In this document: piece by piece, positions 26,145 to 34,610 of the stretch | Layout of the letters: the number at the start of each line of letters is the position of its first letter | Position numbering within the stretch: position 1 is the first letter of the stretch | Source: Dehalococcoidia bacterium | Lineage (GTDB): Bacteria > Chloroflexota > Dehalococcoidia > SpSt-223 | NCBI GenBank assembly: GCA_025054935.1 | Contig: JANWZD010000007.1 | Location: 62,379-126,378, forward strand | DNA: 64,000 nucleotides | Direction: 5' to 3' | The notes under the pieces: generated by a model | Told to the model about the DNA's origin: nothing | What the model saw: the letters and a program-made list of their open reading frames with translations, nothing else | The model's database searches: none | Position numbers and translations under genes: made by a program

Positions 26145-26597
26145 CTATTGCTGAGAGCGGCCGGGACGCGCGGAGACCTTCCTGCGCTGGGCAGGCGCAT
26201 CGGCCTGCGCTGCCGGCTGCCGGCGGCGCAGGCGCCGCTGAGCGGGGTCTGAGGGTGACCCCACGTGTGCTGGCGCGCGAAGAGGACGCAGCCGCTGCAG
26301 CACCCGACCATCCGGAGCGAGCAGCGCAATCTCCGCCTCGTCCGAGGAGCGCCGCTCCGGCTGCCACGGAGGGAGGGCTTCCTCGTGCTCGACGCCGATC
26401 AAGAGATAGCCAGGCTGAATGCGCTTGTCACCCCGGAGGGTGATCCGACTGAATGGCTCCAGCTCGCTCGCGGCGACAAGACAGACATTGGGGGCAACAC
26501 CGAACCGCTCCAGATAGCGCGCCGCCGCCGCGTCGATCCGGTCGGCGAGCGGCACCATGCGGTTAGGCTCGTACCACAGCAGTCCCATCTCTACCAT
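26145..26597 (-). CDS. Conserved-looking protein of unknown function under a LexA-box promoter
   Basis: A 150-residue protein that I do not recognise. The first 75 residues look like a folded domain (GLLWYEPNRMVPLADRIDAA, RYLERFGVAPNVCLVAASEL, GDKRIQPGYLLIGVEHEE). The last 50 are Arg/Ala/Gln-rich and probably disordered; their basic charge could bind nucleic acid. ATG 26597 has AGGAG 7 bases upstream; ATG 26588 is an alternative. A LexA-like box overlaps the promoter, so expression should rise after DNA damage. polA starts 95 bases downstream on the same strand. Any role in repair is inferred from the operator and the neighbours. Confidence 0.7.
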   Translation of the reverse strand: MVEMGLLWYEPNRMVPLADRIDAAAARYLERFGVAPNVCLVAASELEPFSRITLRGDKRIQPGYLLIGVEHEEALPPWQPERRSSDEAEIALLAPDGRVLQRLRPLRAPAHVGSPSDPAQRRLRRRQPAAQADAPAQRRKVSARPGRSQQ

Positions 26598-26609
26598 TTG
26601 GCGCTCCTA

Positions 26610-26623
26610 AGAACATTTGTTCG
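26610..26623. promoter_or_regulatory. LexA (SOS) box
   Basis: AGAACATTTGTTCG, whose reverse complement is CGAACAAATGTTCT. Nine of the ten defined positions of the Gram-positive LexA/DinR consensus CGAAC-N4-GTTCG match. It lies just downstream of a TAGAAT -10 box on the minus strand, where a repressor would block initiation. Confidence 0.75.
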
Positions 26624-26624
26624 A

Positions 26625-26653
26625 ATTCTAGCGAAGCGAGGCCGGCCCCGCAA
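26625..26653 (-). promoter_or_regulatory. Promoter of the LexA-box gene
   Basis: Minus-strand TTGCGG (26653-26648), 17-bp spacer, TAGAAT (26630-26625). The predicted start falls inside the LexA box, giving a leader of about 20 bases with an AGGAG SD before ATG 26597. Confidence 0.6.
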
Positions 26654-26711
26654 GCGCTCTCCGTTCTGATATGCTGGTTGCCCGCGATCACTCCCTAGGG
26701 AGGAGCCGTCC

Positions 26712-28031
26712 GTGGACCGGGAAGCGCTGAAAACTCGCGTGCTCGAGGCGATCGACCGCGAAGGAGAACGGGCGATCGCTCTCACCAAGGCGATTGGACG
26801 CGAGGCAGAGCTCGGCTATAAGGAGGAGCGGACTGCCGCCAAAGTGCGCCGCGCGTTTGAGGCGCTGCAGCTTCCCTACCGGGCTGGTCTCGCCCTCACG
26901 GGGGTCAAGGCGGTCCTGCGCGGCGCGCGGCCCGGACCGACGGTCGCCATTCTCGGCGAACTGGACGGTCTGCCCATTCGCGAGCATCCGGATTGGAACC
27001 CGGAGACGGGCGCCGTTCATGCGTGCGGGCACAATGCGCAGATCGGCTCTCTCATCGCTGCCGCCAGCGGCCTCCTCGAGGTGCGGGAGCATCTTGCCGG
27101 CAACGTCGTGTTCTTCGCAGTGCCGGCCGAGGAGGCGGTTGAAGTCGAGTGGCGCCTGAGCCAGAAAGCGGCAGGAAGGATCGAATTCCTCGGCGGCAAG
27201 GCAGAGCTGATCCGGCTTGGGGAGTTTGACGACATTGACCTCGCGATGATGGTCCACACCAGCCCGCAAGCGAGCGACGGGCTGCTTGTCACCAGCGACA
27301 CGTCGAACGGCCACGTGATCAAGTTCGTCCGGTTCCTCGGCAGGAGCGCGCACGCGGCCGGTGCTCCCCACCACGGCATCAATGCCTTGCGTGCCGCCAT
27401 GCTCGCCCTGATGGCGATCGACGCCCAGCGCGAGACGTTCAAGGACGCCGACACCGTCCGGATCCATCCCATCCTGACGAAAGGGGGCGATGTCGTCAAC
27501 GCCATCCCCGCTGATGTGCGCTTGGAGAGCTTCGTCCGCGGCAAGACTGTCGACGCAATCGACGATGCCAACCGCAAGTTCGATCGCGCGATGCGCGCCG
27601 GCGCGCTTGCGCTCGGCGCGGCGGTGGAGATCACCACCCTGCCGGGGTACCTCCCGCTCCACCAGAACCAAGCGATGCTCGACCTGTTCCGCCACAACGC
27701 CGCGCGGATTGTCGGGGCCGCACAGGTTGGGCGCAAAGGCCATATCGCCGCCGGCACCGACATGGGCGATGTCTCTCAGATCATGCCCGCCATCCACCCG
27801 TCGGCCGCGGGCGCCGCGGGCACCGGCCATGGCGCCGACTACCGCATCGAAAACTACGAGCACGCGGTGCTCAACCCGGGGAAGGCGCTGGCGCTCACCG
27901 CGCTCGACCTCCTCCTCGACGATGCCGCCAAAGCGCGCGAGATCCTCGCCCGCGACCGCCCGCGGATGTCGAAAGAGGAGTATCTCGCCTTCCTCCGCCA
28001 GATGGACCGCATTCAGCTGTTCCGCGAATAA
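26712..28031 (+). CDS. M20-family amidohydrolase (AbgB-like)
   Basis: A 439-residue metallo-aminoacylase/carboxypeptidase of the M20D group. It has ILGELDGLPIREH and VHACGHNAQ (metal ligands), VPAEEAVE (catalytic Glu), a lid domain with FLGRSAHAAGAPHHGINAL, and a C-terminal GTDMGDVSQIMPAIHP followed by GTGHGADY. The insert and overall order match the p-aminobenzoyl-glutamate hydrolase subunit AbgB and related amidohydrolases. Start GTG 26712 has GGAGG 8 bases before. The substrate is probably an N-acyl or amide-linked amino acid; it cannot be named. An extended -10 (TGA-TATGCT at 26667-26675) precedes it. Confidence 0.9.
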   Translation: MDREALKTRVLEAIDREGERAIALTKAIGREAELGYKEERTAAKVRRAFEALQLPYRAGLALTGVKAVLRGARPGPTVAILGELDGLPIREHPDWNPETGAVHACGHNAQIGSLIAAASGLLEVREHLAGNVVFFAVPAEEAVEVEWRLSQKAAGRIEFLGGKAELIRLGEFDDIDLAMMVHTSPQASDGLLVTSDTSNGHVIKFVRFLGRSAHAAGAPHHGINALRAAMLALMAIDAQRETFKDADTVRIHPILTKGGDVVNAIPADVRLESFVRGKTVDAIDDANRKFDRAMRAGALALGAAVEITTLPGYLPLHQNQAMLDLFRHNAARIVGAAQVGRKGHIAAGTDMGDVSQIMPAIHPSAAGAAGTGHGADYRIENYEHAVLNPGKALALTALDLLLDDAAKAREILARDRPRMSKEEYLAFLRQMDRIQLFRE

Positions 28032-28066
28032 TCGGTCGAACCGCGCTGCTCTGGGAGGCTCGCTCC

Positions 28067-28513
28067 GTGGCGAGTGTGGAAACCTTCTCGCCCGCAATGC
28101 TGGAAACATATTTTCGCTCGCGCCGCCTTGCCTATCAGCGCGACGCAGACGGGGATTACCGCGTTGCGTTCGCCTACGACGAGGAGCTCGGCTGTGCCCT
28201 TGACTGCTGGTTCCTGATCGGCGGACGCGACCGGCAGATCCTCGCCTTCCGCGCCGTCGGGCTGCGGCCCATTCCCCGTTCCGAGTTCAGCCGCGTGATA
28301 GAACTCTGCAACGAGTGGAACCGGGACCGCCGCTGGCCGAAGGCGTATCTCTACGCGCGCGCCCCCGATGACCCTGAGGGAGCAATCTACCTCGAAGAGA
28401 ATATCGACCTCGCTCCCGGCATCCATCAGGACCTGCTCGACGACTGGCTCGACACCATGCGGTCGGCGGCGGTGGAGTTCTGGATCTGGGCGCACCGGGA
28501 GAAAGGCCTCTAG
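28067..28513 (+). CDS. YbjN domain protein
   Basis: A 148-residue protein with the YbjN pattern: an N-terminal helix (ETFSPAMLETYFRSRRLAYQ), a beta-sheet core with FRAVGLRPIPRSEFSRVIELCNEWNR split by eye, and YLEENIDLAPGIHQDLLDDWL before the last helix. YbjN proteins resemble type III secretion chaperone folds and are linked to stress tolerance; their biochemical role is unclear. GTG start with GGGAGG upstream. It lies 35 bases after the amidohydrolase gene. Confidence 0.75.
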   Translation: MASVETFSPAMLETYFRSRRLAYQRDADGDYRVAFAYDEELGCALDCWFLIGGRDRQILAFRAVGLRPIPRSEFSRVIELCNEWNRDRRWPKAYLYARAPDDPEGAIYLEENIDLAPGIHQDLLDDWLDTMRSAAVEFWIWAHREKGL

Positions 28514-28692
28514 GAAGAGCGGCGGCAAGAGCGGCGCTTTCGGCTCTCGCGCCTCAGGCGAGGAAGCGGATTGTCCGAAAGAATCGCTCCCTCGGTTATT
28601 AACCCCTTGGAATCGGCATGTTCTCTCGAGTAGGCTCCCGGTGGCATCCCCTCGCAGCTCAGGAAGGCACCGTGTCGGCGCGGAGCAGTGCT

Positions 28693-29064
28693 ATGCCGAA
28701 CCAATCCTCGCATCTCGCGCCTCCTCGAGCGCTCACTGTAGTCGCAACCGTCACTCCCGCATTCCTCGCCGATTTCGAGAGCGCGCTTGCCCCGTTCTCG
28801 CCCCCGACTTGGCGCGTGAACTACGTGGTCCGCAATCTCGGGCCAGCGGAGTGTCCCACCTTCGATGTTGTCCTCCTCGTCGATGGGGCTCCGCTCGAGC
28901 GCCACCGCTATCCGTCGGGACTGGACGCCGGCCGCGCGCTTGCGAGCTATTTCCGCCTTCCGGCTCGGCTGCTCGACGAGGGGCGCGCGACGATCGCCGT
29001 TCGGGTCGAGAGCCCGAGCGGGGTCCCATGCTGTCAAGCGGCTGCCACCTCGCCGCCGAGCTGA
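28693..29064 (+). CDS. Hypothetical protein with CARDB-like beta domain
   Basis: About 123 residues from ATG 28693; TTG or ATG starts further up (ATG 28618) would add 25 residues. The central part (WRVNYVVRNLGPAECPTFDV, VLLVDGAPLERHRYPSGLDAG) resembles a CARDB/adhesion-type beta-sandwich that carries a charged linker-binding strand. No signal peptide or membrane segment is visible with either start. Codon use fits a real gene, but I do not recognise a family with certainty. Confidence 0.45.
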   Translation: MPNQSSHLAPPRALTVVATVTPAFLADFESALAPFSPPTWRVNYVVRNLGPAECPTFDVVLLVDGAPLERHRYPSGLDAGRALASYFRLPARLLDEGRATIAVRVESPSGVPCCQAAATSPPS

Positions 29065-29113
29065 GGCCTGCTCTCTCGGTTGTATGACATGTCGAATACT
29101 GGCCCGACGGCGG

Positions 29114-29122
29114 TGATATAAT
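29114..29122 (+). promoter_or_regulatory. Extended -10 promoter for the MoxR-VWA operon
   Basis: TGA-TATAAT, a perfect extended -10 element, ends about 110 bases before the MoxR start. No convincing -35 hexamer lies upstream, which is acceptable for an extended -10 promoter. The leader of about 105 bases has no obvious structure beyond its GC content. Confidence 0.55.
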
Positions 29123-29233
29123 CGTCGGGATGACGTTTACCGACAGCAGGCACCTTGGTCCCGCGCACCGGACACGTTCGTCCACTCAGCGCCACCTTGC
29201 CGCTCGTCGCGCTTCCACATGCAGGGGGAATGG

Positions 29234-30628
29234 ATGACTCGACCCACCACGCTCGGCCAGCTCCGCGCGAGCGGGTATCAACCTCGTTCGGTCAAGGAGG
29301 AGATGAGGAACAACCTCATCGCCAAGCTTCGGGCTGGAGAAACGCTCTTCCCCGGGATCTACGGCTACGAGGAAACGGTCATCCCGCAGATCGAGAGCGC
29401 GATCCTCTCCGGCCATGACATTGTGCTGCTTGGAGAGCGTGGCCAAGCGAAAACGCGCATCGCGCGCAGCCTCGTTCAGCTCCTCGATGAAGAGATCCCG
29501 GCCATTGCCGACACCGAACTGCACGAGGACCCCTTCAACCCGATCACCGCGCAGGGGCGTCGGATTGTCGAGGAGATGGGGGACGACACCCCTATCGTCT
29601 GGATCCCGCGGGATCGCCGCTACGGCGAGAAGCTCGCAACGCCCGACACCACCATCGCCGACCTGATCGGCGAGGTCGACCCGATCAAGGTCGCGGAGGG
29701 CCGCTACCTCTCCGACGAATACGTGATCCATTACGGGCTGATCCCGCGCACAAATCGCGGCATCTTCTGCATCAACGAGCTGCCCGACCTCGCCGAGCGG
29801 ATCCAGGTCGGCCTGCTGAACATCATGGAAGAGCGCGATGTCCAAATTCGGGGCTACAAAATCCGCCTTCCGCTCGATCTGTTCGTGGTCGCCAGTGCCA
29901 ACCCCGAAGACTATACCAACCGCGGCCGGATCATCACGCCGCTCAAAGATCGCTTCGGCTCCCAGATCCGCACTCACTATCCGCGAACGCTCGAGCACGA
30001 GATCGACATCATGGAAGCGGAACGCCAAACCTTCCCCTCCGAGGGATACGAGCTTGTCGTTCCGCGCTACATGAAGGAGATCATCGCCGAGTTCACGCAC
30101 CTCGCGCGTAAGAGCCCCGACATCAGCCAGCGCTCCGGCGTCTCGGCGCGGGTATCGATTTCGAACTACGAGAACCTCCTGTCGAGCGCGTTTCGCCGCT
30201 CGGTACGGCTCGGGGAACGCCAAGTGACGCCCCGGATCAGCGACCTGCCGGCAATCCTCGCCTCAACCACCGGGAAGATCGAGCTCGAGTCGTCCGGTGA
30301 CCAGCGAGAAGAGAAGGTCGTCGACAAGCTGATCCAAGGCGCGATCCTTAATGTCTGGAAGCGCTACTTCTTGCTCCAGGAGTTCGACGACGTCATCCAG
30401 CGCTTCGAAAATGGCCTGACAGTCGAGGTGAGCGACTCCGCCCCCTCGATGTCGTACGTTCAGCAGCTGAGCGATGTCCAGAGCCTCAAGAGCGCCGTCG
30501 CCAAACTCGGCGCCACCGGCTCGCCAGCGAGCATTGCCGCTGCAGTTGAGTTCATCCTCGAAGGTCTCCACCTTAACCGCAAGCTGAATAAGGACCGCGT
30601 TGCGGGCGCGCTCCGGTACCGGAGGTAA
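29234..30628 (+). CDS. MoxR-type AAA+ ATPase
   Basis: A 464-residue AAA+ ATPase. Walker A is GERGQAKTRIARSL, Walker B region is GIFCINELPDL, then sensor-1 ASANPEDYTNRGRI and an arginine-finger segment LKDRFGSQIRTHYP. MoxR ATPases pair with von Willebrand A proteins and act as chaperone machines that insert cofactors or assemble complexes. ATG 29234 has AGGGGGA 4 bases upstream; an ATG at 29219 lies before that SD. The VWA gene starts 3 bases after its stop, so the two form an operon. The C-terminal helical extension (about residues 340-464) is longer than in minimal MoxR proteins. Confidence 0.9.
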   Translation: MTRPTTLGQLRASGYQPRSVKEEMRNNLIAKLRAGETLFPGIYGYEETVIPQIESAILSGHDIVLLGERGQAKTRIARSLVQLLDEEIPAIADTELHEDPFNPITAQGRRIVEEMGDDTPIVWIPRDRRYGEKLATPDTTIADLIGEVDPIKVAEGRYLSDEYVIHYGLIPRTNRGIFCINELPDLAERIQVGLLNIMEERDVQIRGYKIRLPLDLFVVASANPEDYTNRGRIITPLKDRFGSQIRTHYPRTLEHEIDIMEAERQTFPSEGYELVVPRYMKEIIAEFTHLARKSPDISQRSGVSARVSISNYENLLSSAFRRSVRLGERQVTPRISDLPAILASTTGKIELESSGDQREEKVVDKLIQGAILNVWKRYFLLQEFDDVIQRFENGLTVEVSDSAPSMSYVQQLSDVQSLKSAVAKLGATGSPASIAAAVEFILEGLHLNRKLNKDRVAGALRYRR

Positions 30629-30631
30629 GCC

Positions 30632-32866
30632 ATGCCCTACACCTTCAAGTATTCGCGCTGGGATGGAACGCAGCGGGTCGCGCCGTTCGATGCCGAGGAC
30701 CTGCTCGAAGCGATGGCCGACGACCTGATGGCGGATGGCGACCTGAAGCGGGCGCTTCGGAAGCTGATGCACTGGGGCGGCGAGAACCGGTTCGGCGAAA
30801 AGATCATGGGGCTCCAAGACCTGATCGAACGGCTGCGCCAGCGCCGCCGCCGTGAACTCGACCGCTACGACCTCGGCTCGGTCGTCGACGAAATTCGCGA
30901 GCGCTTGGAGCGCATCAAGCAGCTTGAGCGCGAAGGAATCCAGCGCAAGCTCGACGAAGCGCGGGGCATCTCCCAGCGCGGTGACGCGCCCTCACCCGAC
31001 AGGAGCGAGGAGCCGACGGCAGCCGACGACCTCGAGGCACTCCAAGGGTTGGAAGGGATGTCGGGCGAGCGCGCCGACGAGGGCGAAGACGGCACCCGCG
31101 CCGCCGCCGGCGGAGAGGAGAGCGGCGGCAGCCGCCAGCGCGGCAATCGATCGGCAGGCGGCCAGCACGGCAGCCAAGGCGGCCAGCCCGGCGCGCCGAG
31201 CGGCAGTCCCGATGCCTTCCGGGAGATGCTCGAGCGGCTGGCGCAGCGCAAGCTCGAGTATCTCGACCAGCTGCCCAGCGACCTCGGCGGTCAGATCAAA
31301 GCGCTCTCCGAATACGAGTTCATGGACCCGACCGCGCGCCAGCAGTTCCAAGAGCTGCTCGAAATGCTGCAGAAGCACATGCTGAACAACATGTTCCGCG
31401 GCATGCAGCAGGCACTTCAGAGCATGACGCCCCAGCAGCGCCAAGGGCTGCGCGACATGCTGCGCGATCTCAACCAGATGCTGCGCGACGCGGCGATGGG
31501 GCAGCGCCCGAACTTTGAGCAGTTCATGCAGCGCCACGGCCACTTCTTCCCGCCCGGGATCTCCAGCCTCGAAGAGCTGCTGGAGCATCTCGCCCGGTCG
31601 ATGGCGCAGATGCAGTCGCTTCTCAACAGCATGTCGCCTGAGCAGCGAGAGCAGCTGCAGAGCGCTATGGAAGGGCTGCTCAGCGACCCCGAACTGCGCG
31701 AGCAGCTCACCGAGCTCTCGCTGATGCTCCAGCAGCTGATGCCTGGCCAGTTTCTGCCCCAGCGCTATCCCTTCCGGGGCGACGACTCGCTCACCTTTGA
31801 GCAAGCGATGCGCCTGATGGAGCAGCTGCAGGAGATGGACGAACTGGAGCGCGACCTCAAGTCCGTCCGTGACTACCAAGACCTCGAGGCGATTGACCCG
31901 GACCGGGTGCGCGAACTGCTCGGCGAGGAAGAAGCCACCGGCCTCGAGGACCTGCGGTCGCTCGCCCAGACCCTAGAAGAGGCGGGGCTGGTTGAGCGCC
32001 AAGACGGCAAACTGCAGCTCACTCCCCGCGCGATCCGCAAGATCGGCGACAAAGCGCTGCGCGACATCTTCAGCAACCTGAAGCGCAACGGCTTCGGGAA
32101 CCATCAGGTGCGCGAGCAGCGGGGCGTCGGCGGCGAGCGGCTGGACGAGACCAAGCCGTATGAATTCGGCGACCCGATGCAGATTGACATCGGCCGCACC
32201 GTCATGAACAGCGTCATCCGCTCTGGCAGAGGGACGCCGCTTCGTCTTCATCCCGAGGATTTCGAGGTCTACCGCAACGAACTCGCCACTCAGTCGGCGA
32301 CGGTGCTGCTCCTCGACATGAGCCGCTCGATGCTGCTGCGCGGCTGCTTCCTCGCCGCTAAGAAAGTGGCGATGGCGCTCGAGAGCCTGATCAAAACCCA
32401 ATACCCCAAGGACCAGCTGCTCGTTGTCGGCTTCTCCTACATCGCCCGTGAACTGAAGGCCGACACCCTCACCTCCCTCTCTTGGGAGGAGTACGAGTAC
32501 GGCACAAACCTCCAGCACGGCCTCCAGCTCGCCCGCGAGTGGCTTGCAAAGTCACGCTCGGTCAACAAGGAGATCATTGTCATCACCGACGGCGAGCCGA
32601 CAGCGCACTTCGAGGGTCCCCGCGTCTCCTTCGCCTATCCGCCGACCTTCCGCACCATTCAAGAGACACTGAAAGAAGTGCGCCGCTGCACGAAGGAGCG
32701 GATCGTCATCAACACCTTCATGCTCGAAACAGGCGAATATTTGATGAGCTTTGTCGAGCAGATGACGAAGATCAACCGCGGTCGCGCCTTCTACGCCACG
32801 CCCGATAAGCTCGGCGAGTACGTCCTCGTCGACTACGTCACCAACAAGAGCAAGCGCATCCGCTAG
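30632..32866 (+). CDS. VWA-domain protein partner of the MoxR ATPase
   Basis: A 744-residue protein without signal peptide or membrane segment. An N-terminal helical region is followed by a low-complexity Gly/Ser/Glu stretch (about 110-190) and then a long Met/Gln/Leu-rich helical region (about 195-420), probably coiled coil. The C-terminal 190 residues are a VWA domain with MIDAS motif VLLLDMSRSM, VITDGEP and a conserved threonine segment before it. It likely works with the upstream ATPase as an ATP-driven assembly or remodelling complex. No substrate operon adjoins it, so the client cannot be inferred. Confidence 0.88.
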   Translation: MPYTFKYSRWDGTQRVAPFDAEDLLEAMADDLMADGDLKRALRKLMHWGGENRFGEKIMGLQDLIERLRQRRRRELDRYDLGSVVDEIRERLERIKQLEREGIQRKLDEARGISQRGDAPSPDRSEEPTAADDLEALQGLEGMSGERADEGEDGTRAAAGGEESGGSRQRGNRSAGGQHGSQGGQPGAPSGSPDAFREMLERLAQRKLEYLDQLPSDLGGQIKALSEYEFMDPTARQQFQELLEMLQKHMLNNMFRGMQQALQSMTPQQRQGLRDMLRDLNQMLRDAAMGQRPNFEQFMQRHGHFFPPGISSLEELLEHLARSMAQMQSLLNSMSPEQREQLQSAMEGLLSDPELREQLTELSLMLQQLMPGQFLPQRYPFRGDDSLTFEQAMRLMEQLQEMDELERDLKSVRDYQDLEAIDPDRVRELLGEEEATGLEDLRSLAQTLEEAGLVERQDGKLQLTPRAIRKIGDKALRDIFSNLKRNGFGNHQVREQRGVGGERLDETKPYEFGDPMQIDIGRTVMNSVIRSGRGTPLRLHPEDFEVYRNELATQSATVLLLDMSRSMLLRGCFLAAKKVAMALESLIKTQYPKDQLLVVGFSYIARELKADTLTSLSWEEYEYGTNLQHGLQLAREWLAKSRSVNKEIIVITDGEPTAHFEGPRVSFAYPPTFRTIQETLKEVRRCTKERIVINTFMLETGEYLMSFVEQMTKINRGRAFYATPDKLGEYVLVDYVTNKSKRIR

Positions 32867-32881
32867 CGCCGCCGCGGGAGA

Positions 32882-32919
32882 GGGAGACGCCAGCGACTGT
32901 TGACGCTCCCCCTTCTTTT
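32882..32919 (+). terminator. Intrinsic terminator after the MoxR-VWA operon
   Basis: GGGAG(a)CG pairs with CGCTCCC around a loop of about 14 bases, followed by CCTTCTTTT. It lies 16 bases after the VWA stop codon. Confidence 0.5.
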
Positions 32920-32962
32920 CCGCGACCCTTCCGCTCGGCGAATTTCGGGAGGGCAAGACGGC

Positions 32963-33361
32963 ATGAGCGAAAAGGAGATCATCAATCCCGGCTGGGAGCA
33001 TTTCCGAAAGCTAACCTTCTCCCCCGCCGTCCGGCGCGGCAACTTGCTCTTCATCTCCGGCACCACCGCCACCGACGACGAAGGCAATCTCGTCGGCGAA
33101 GGCGATATCGTCGCTCAGACGCGCCAGATTTTCCTCCGCATCGGCAAAATTCTCGAAGCCGCTGGCGCAACCTACGATGACATTGTCATGACGACAGACT
33201 ACATCACGACGACCGAAGGGTATCGTGCTACCGCCGACGTTCGCCGAGAGTTCTTCAAGAACGGTTTCCCCGCCTCGACCGGCGTCATCGTCGCCGGGCT
33301 CCTCCGCAAAGGCGCCTTGATCGAGATCGACGCCGTCGCTGTTCTGCCGGACTCAAAGTGA
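32963..33361 (+). CDS. RidA / YjgF family protein
   Basis: A 132-residue RidA-fold protein. It has the N-terminal GWEHFRKLTFSPAVRRGNLLFISGTTA, LRIGKILEAAGATYDDIV and GALIEIDAVAVLP. RidA proteins deaminate reactive enamine/imine intermediates; more distant members have other roles. The catalytic Arg usually placed before xxxAxA near the C-terminus is not clear, so this may be a divergent subgroup. ATG 32963 has GGGAGGG upstream. GTGA couples it to the MaoC gene that follows. Confidence 0.85.
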   Translation: MSEKEIINPGWEHFRKLTFSPAVRRGNLLFISGTTATDDEGNLVGEGDIVAQTRQIFLRIGKILEAAGATYDDIVMTTDYITTTEGYRATADVRREFFKNGFPASTGVIVAGLLRKGALIEIDAVAVLPDSK

Positions 33362-33840
33362 CCGACGAAAAGTATTTCGAAGACTTTCGGATCGGCGATC
33401 GTTTTCGGGTGCCGTCGAAAACCATCAATGAAGCGCACTTTCTGCTCTTCTCGGCGATCACCGGCGACACCCATCCCATCCATTACGACGTCGAATATGC
33501 CAAGACCACCCGCTTCGGTCGTCCGGTCGCTCACGGCTACCTTGTCACCGTGCTCACCGCAATGGGCGCGAGCAACCTGAACTGGGCGATCGAGCAGACC
33601 ATTGTCGCCTTCGTTGAGCAGTCCTCCCGCTTCCTCAAGCCTGTCTTCGTCGGCGACACCCTCACGCCGCAGGGCGAAGTGATCGAATTGATCCCGGGGC
33701 GCCGGCAAGGGACAGTGAAGTTTCGAACGTGGGTCACCAACCAGCACGGCGATATCGTCCTCGAAGGGACGCAAACGTATCTCATCAAGCGGCGGCAGCC
33801 GCTGGATAGTGCCGCTGACGGGTCGGCGTCGCCCGCGTAG
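33358..33840 (+). CDS. MaoC-like hot-dog dehydratase
   Basis: A 160-residue R-specific enoyl-CoA hydratase-like protein. The hydratase-2 motif is visible as FSAITGDTHPIHYDVEYAKTT with the catalytic Asp and His, then FGRPVAHGYLV and the hot-dog beta-sheet ending YLIKRR. It probably hydrates or dehydrates a 3-hydroxyacyl-CoA. Its GTG overlaps the RidA stop codon, so the two are translated together; a joint role in acyl-CoA or amine breakdown is possible but unproven. Confidence 0.88.
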   Translation: MTDEKYFEDFRIGDRFRVPSKTINEAHFLLFSAITGDTHPIHYDVEYAKTTRFGRPVAHGYLVTVLTAMGASNLNWAIEQTIVAFVEQSSRFLKPVFVGDTLTPQGEVIELIPGRRQGTVKFRTWVTNQHGDIVLEGTQTYLIKRRQPLDSAADGSASPA

Positions 33841-33851
33841 TCCGCGGGCGA
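33829..33851 (+). terminator. Hairpin spanning the MaoC stop codon
   Basis: TCGCCCGCG-tagtc-CGCGGGCGA is a perfect 9-bp stem with a 5-base loop that contains the stop codon. No T-run follows, so termination would be weak; it may serve as a transcript 3' barrier. Confidence 0.35.
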
Positions 33852-34011
33852 GCTGTCAGCTTACCGCGGCTCCGCCCTGACCGTCCTCACCGCTCGACCC
33901 CATTCCGCGGGCTGCCGCTCACGCACCGCTTCTCCGGCAAGGCGACTGCCGAGCGGGCGCGATGCAGGCAGCCTTCTCCAAACTAGGGCGCAGAACGCCG
34001 GGAAAGCGCCG

Positions 34012-34548
34012 TCAGCGGCCGGTGAGCCGCCGCCAGAGCGACTTCCCGGCGCCTTTGGCGGCAGGTTCATCGTCCATCAGATGCGCCGGCGCTTCCAGCT
34101 CCCAATCGTCAGGACGGCGCGGCGGGGTGTTCTCAGGAGAAGGGGGCGGGCTGGACGCGTGCGGCGCGGCCGCAGCCGGCGCTTCCTGGCCGCGCAGCTG
34201 CGCCACCATTCGCCGCAGCGCTTCCAATTCCACTTCCCAGCCGCTGCGGGCCAGTTCCATCCGCTCATTATCGAGGGCAAGCAGGTACGCCTTATGCTTC
34301 ATCCCGATGTAGGCGCCCTCGAGACGGTTCAGCTGCTTGACGAGCGACTCCTCATCGGTCTCTGCCTCGCCTTGCCGACGAAGCTCCGCGAGGCCGGTGA
34401 AGAGCGCGAGCCGCACTCCCTCTTCTTCCGTCAACCCCCGCTCGGCGAAGAGGTCGAGCATGGCGCGGTAGTCCTCTTCAAGGATATCGATCGCAATGCG
34501 ACGCGCCGGCTGGCCGAGGAGGCTGGCTCGAATCTCGGGTATCTGCAC
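34012..34548 (-). CDS. Hypothetical coiled-coil protein
   Basis: A 178-residue acidic/charged protein that I do not recognise. The N-terminal 55 residues (IRASLLGQPARRIAIDILEEDYRAMLDLFAERGLTEEEG) look helical, then a coiled coil spans about 65-118 (ESLVKQLNRLEGAYIGMKHK, ELEALRRMVAQLRG), and the tail is Pro/Ala-rich with a basic end (GKSLWRRLTGR). GTG 34548 is the start with a GGAGGAGGG SD. It is divergent from clpS. No membrane segment. Confidence 0.7.
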   Translation of the reverse strand: MQIPEIRASLLGQPARRIAIDILEEDYRAMLDLFAERGLTEEEGVRLALFTGLAELRRQGEAETDEESLVKQLNRLEGAYIGMKHKAYLLALDNERMELARSGWEVELEALRRMVAQLRGQEAPAAAAPHASSPPPSPENTPPRRPDDWELEAPAHLMDDEPAAKGAGKSLWRRLTGR

Positions 34549-34573
34549 GGGGTCCCTCCTCCGGCATCAGAAC

Positions 34574-34602
34574 TTGCCCTCGTTCAAGAGGTTTTCAATA
34601 AT
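34574..34602 (+). promoter_or_regulatory. clpS promoter (leaderless transcript)
   Basis: TTGCCC (34574-34579), 17-bp spacer, AATAAT (34597-34602). The predicted transcript begins at about 34609, two bases before the clpS ATG, and no SD precedes the ATG. This implies a leaderless mRNA. Confidence 0.6.
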
Positions 34603-34610
34603 CGTACTCG

